A stretch of DNA of 40,505 nt from contig JAUNNY010000012.1 in assembly GCA_030531215.1 (NCBI GenBank), positions 1-40,505 of the forward strand, written 5' to 3'. The notes under the pieces were generated by a model, which did not search any database, was not told where the DNA came from, and saw only the letters and a program-made list of their open reading frames with translations. This document shows, one piece after another, positions 40,486 through 40,505 of this stretch (its first letter is position 1; each line of letters begins with the position of its first letter). A program made the position numbers and the translations under genes. This DNA comes from Erysipelotrichaceae bacterium. GTDB taxonomy: Bacteria > Bacillota_I > Bacilli_A > Erysipelotrichales > Erysipelotrichaceae.

Positions 40486-40505
40486 ATATATTGATAAAAA
40501 AATAG

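Noticed and set aside
1-40505. Possible use of the mycoplasma genetic code (UGA as tryptophan), given the AT richness
   Set aside because: TGA is the stop of tsaC, the VanZ-like gene, rhaA, coaX, the gene at 30629 and mnmG, each overlapping or adjoining the next start, and no gene needs in-frame TGA.

Overview
The window is 40.5 kb of AT-rich, gene-dense DNA from what looks like a low-GC Bacillota (Firmicutes) chromosome. Markers for this are a DUF1146/YwzB-type membrane protein, ispE next to prs, rsmA close by, type III pantothenate kinase (CoaX), a MarR plus two-ABC-exporter operon, an ECF transporter S component, and strong AGGAGG-type ribosome sites inside operons. TGA is a true stop: it ends tsaC, the VanZ-like gene, rhaA, coaX, mnmG and others, so this is not a code-4 mollicute. 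An Etf-linked lactate dehydrogenase set points to an anaerobe. An Erysipelotrichia-like or related gut lineage is my best guess, but the sequence alone does not settle it. I see no phage, IS element, CRISPR array or rRNA; the window reads as ordinary chromosome.

Layout. 1-2.8 kb (+): rsmA, tsaC, nagA, DUF1146 protein. 2.8-6.65 kb (-): aminotransferase, VanZ-like protein, ispE, and prs carrying an extra N-terminal domain. 6.7-9.9 kb: cutC (+) convergent with a large sensor phosphatase (-). 10.0-13.5 kb (+): etfB, etfA and an FAD oxidase (LctBCD-like). 13.5-17.7 kb: a zinc-ribbon membrane protein (-) divergent from the rhamnose operon rhaB-rhaM-rhaA-rhaD (+). 17.6-19.0 kb (-): coaX, maf and a tRNA-Thr(GGU) whose 5' end overlaps maf. 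19.0-23.4 kb (+): marR and a heterodimeric ABC exporter. 23.5-27.8 kb (-): a four-gene operon of HemL-like aminotransferase, class II aldolase, FGGY kinase and GtrA-like protein. 27.8-31.7 kb: DUF3795-Nudix fusion (-), lipid-kinase-like protein (+), dipeptidase (-), small nucleotide-binding protein and AIM24-type protein (+). 31.7-36.3 kb (+): HPt-like protein, mnmG, serine hydrolase, thyA, folA. 36.3-40.2 kb (+): RlmI-like methyltransferase, two paralogous Gfo/Idh/MocA oxidoreductases, ECF S component. 40.2-40.4 kb (-): XRE regulator.

Four points stand out. (1) Many genes that open a transcription unit have a TATAAT-like -10 box ending exactly 6 nt (range 4-10) before the start codon and no Shine-Dalgarno, whereas genes inside operons have strong Shine-Dalgarno sites; this implies widespread leaderless mRNAs. 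(2) The tRNA-Thr gene shares its first 15 nt with the last codons of maf. (3) Prs is fused to a domain that looks like a decayed GlmU nucleotidyltransferase. (4) The aminotransferase/aldolase/kinase/GtrA operon matches no pathway I can name and is the best candidate for an undescribed system.

No stretch longer than 300 bases lacks a gene. The longest gap is about 195 bases (9871-10064), between the phosphatase and etfB.
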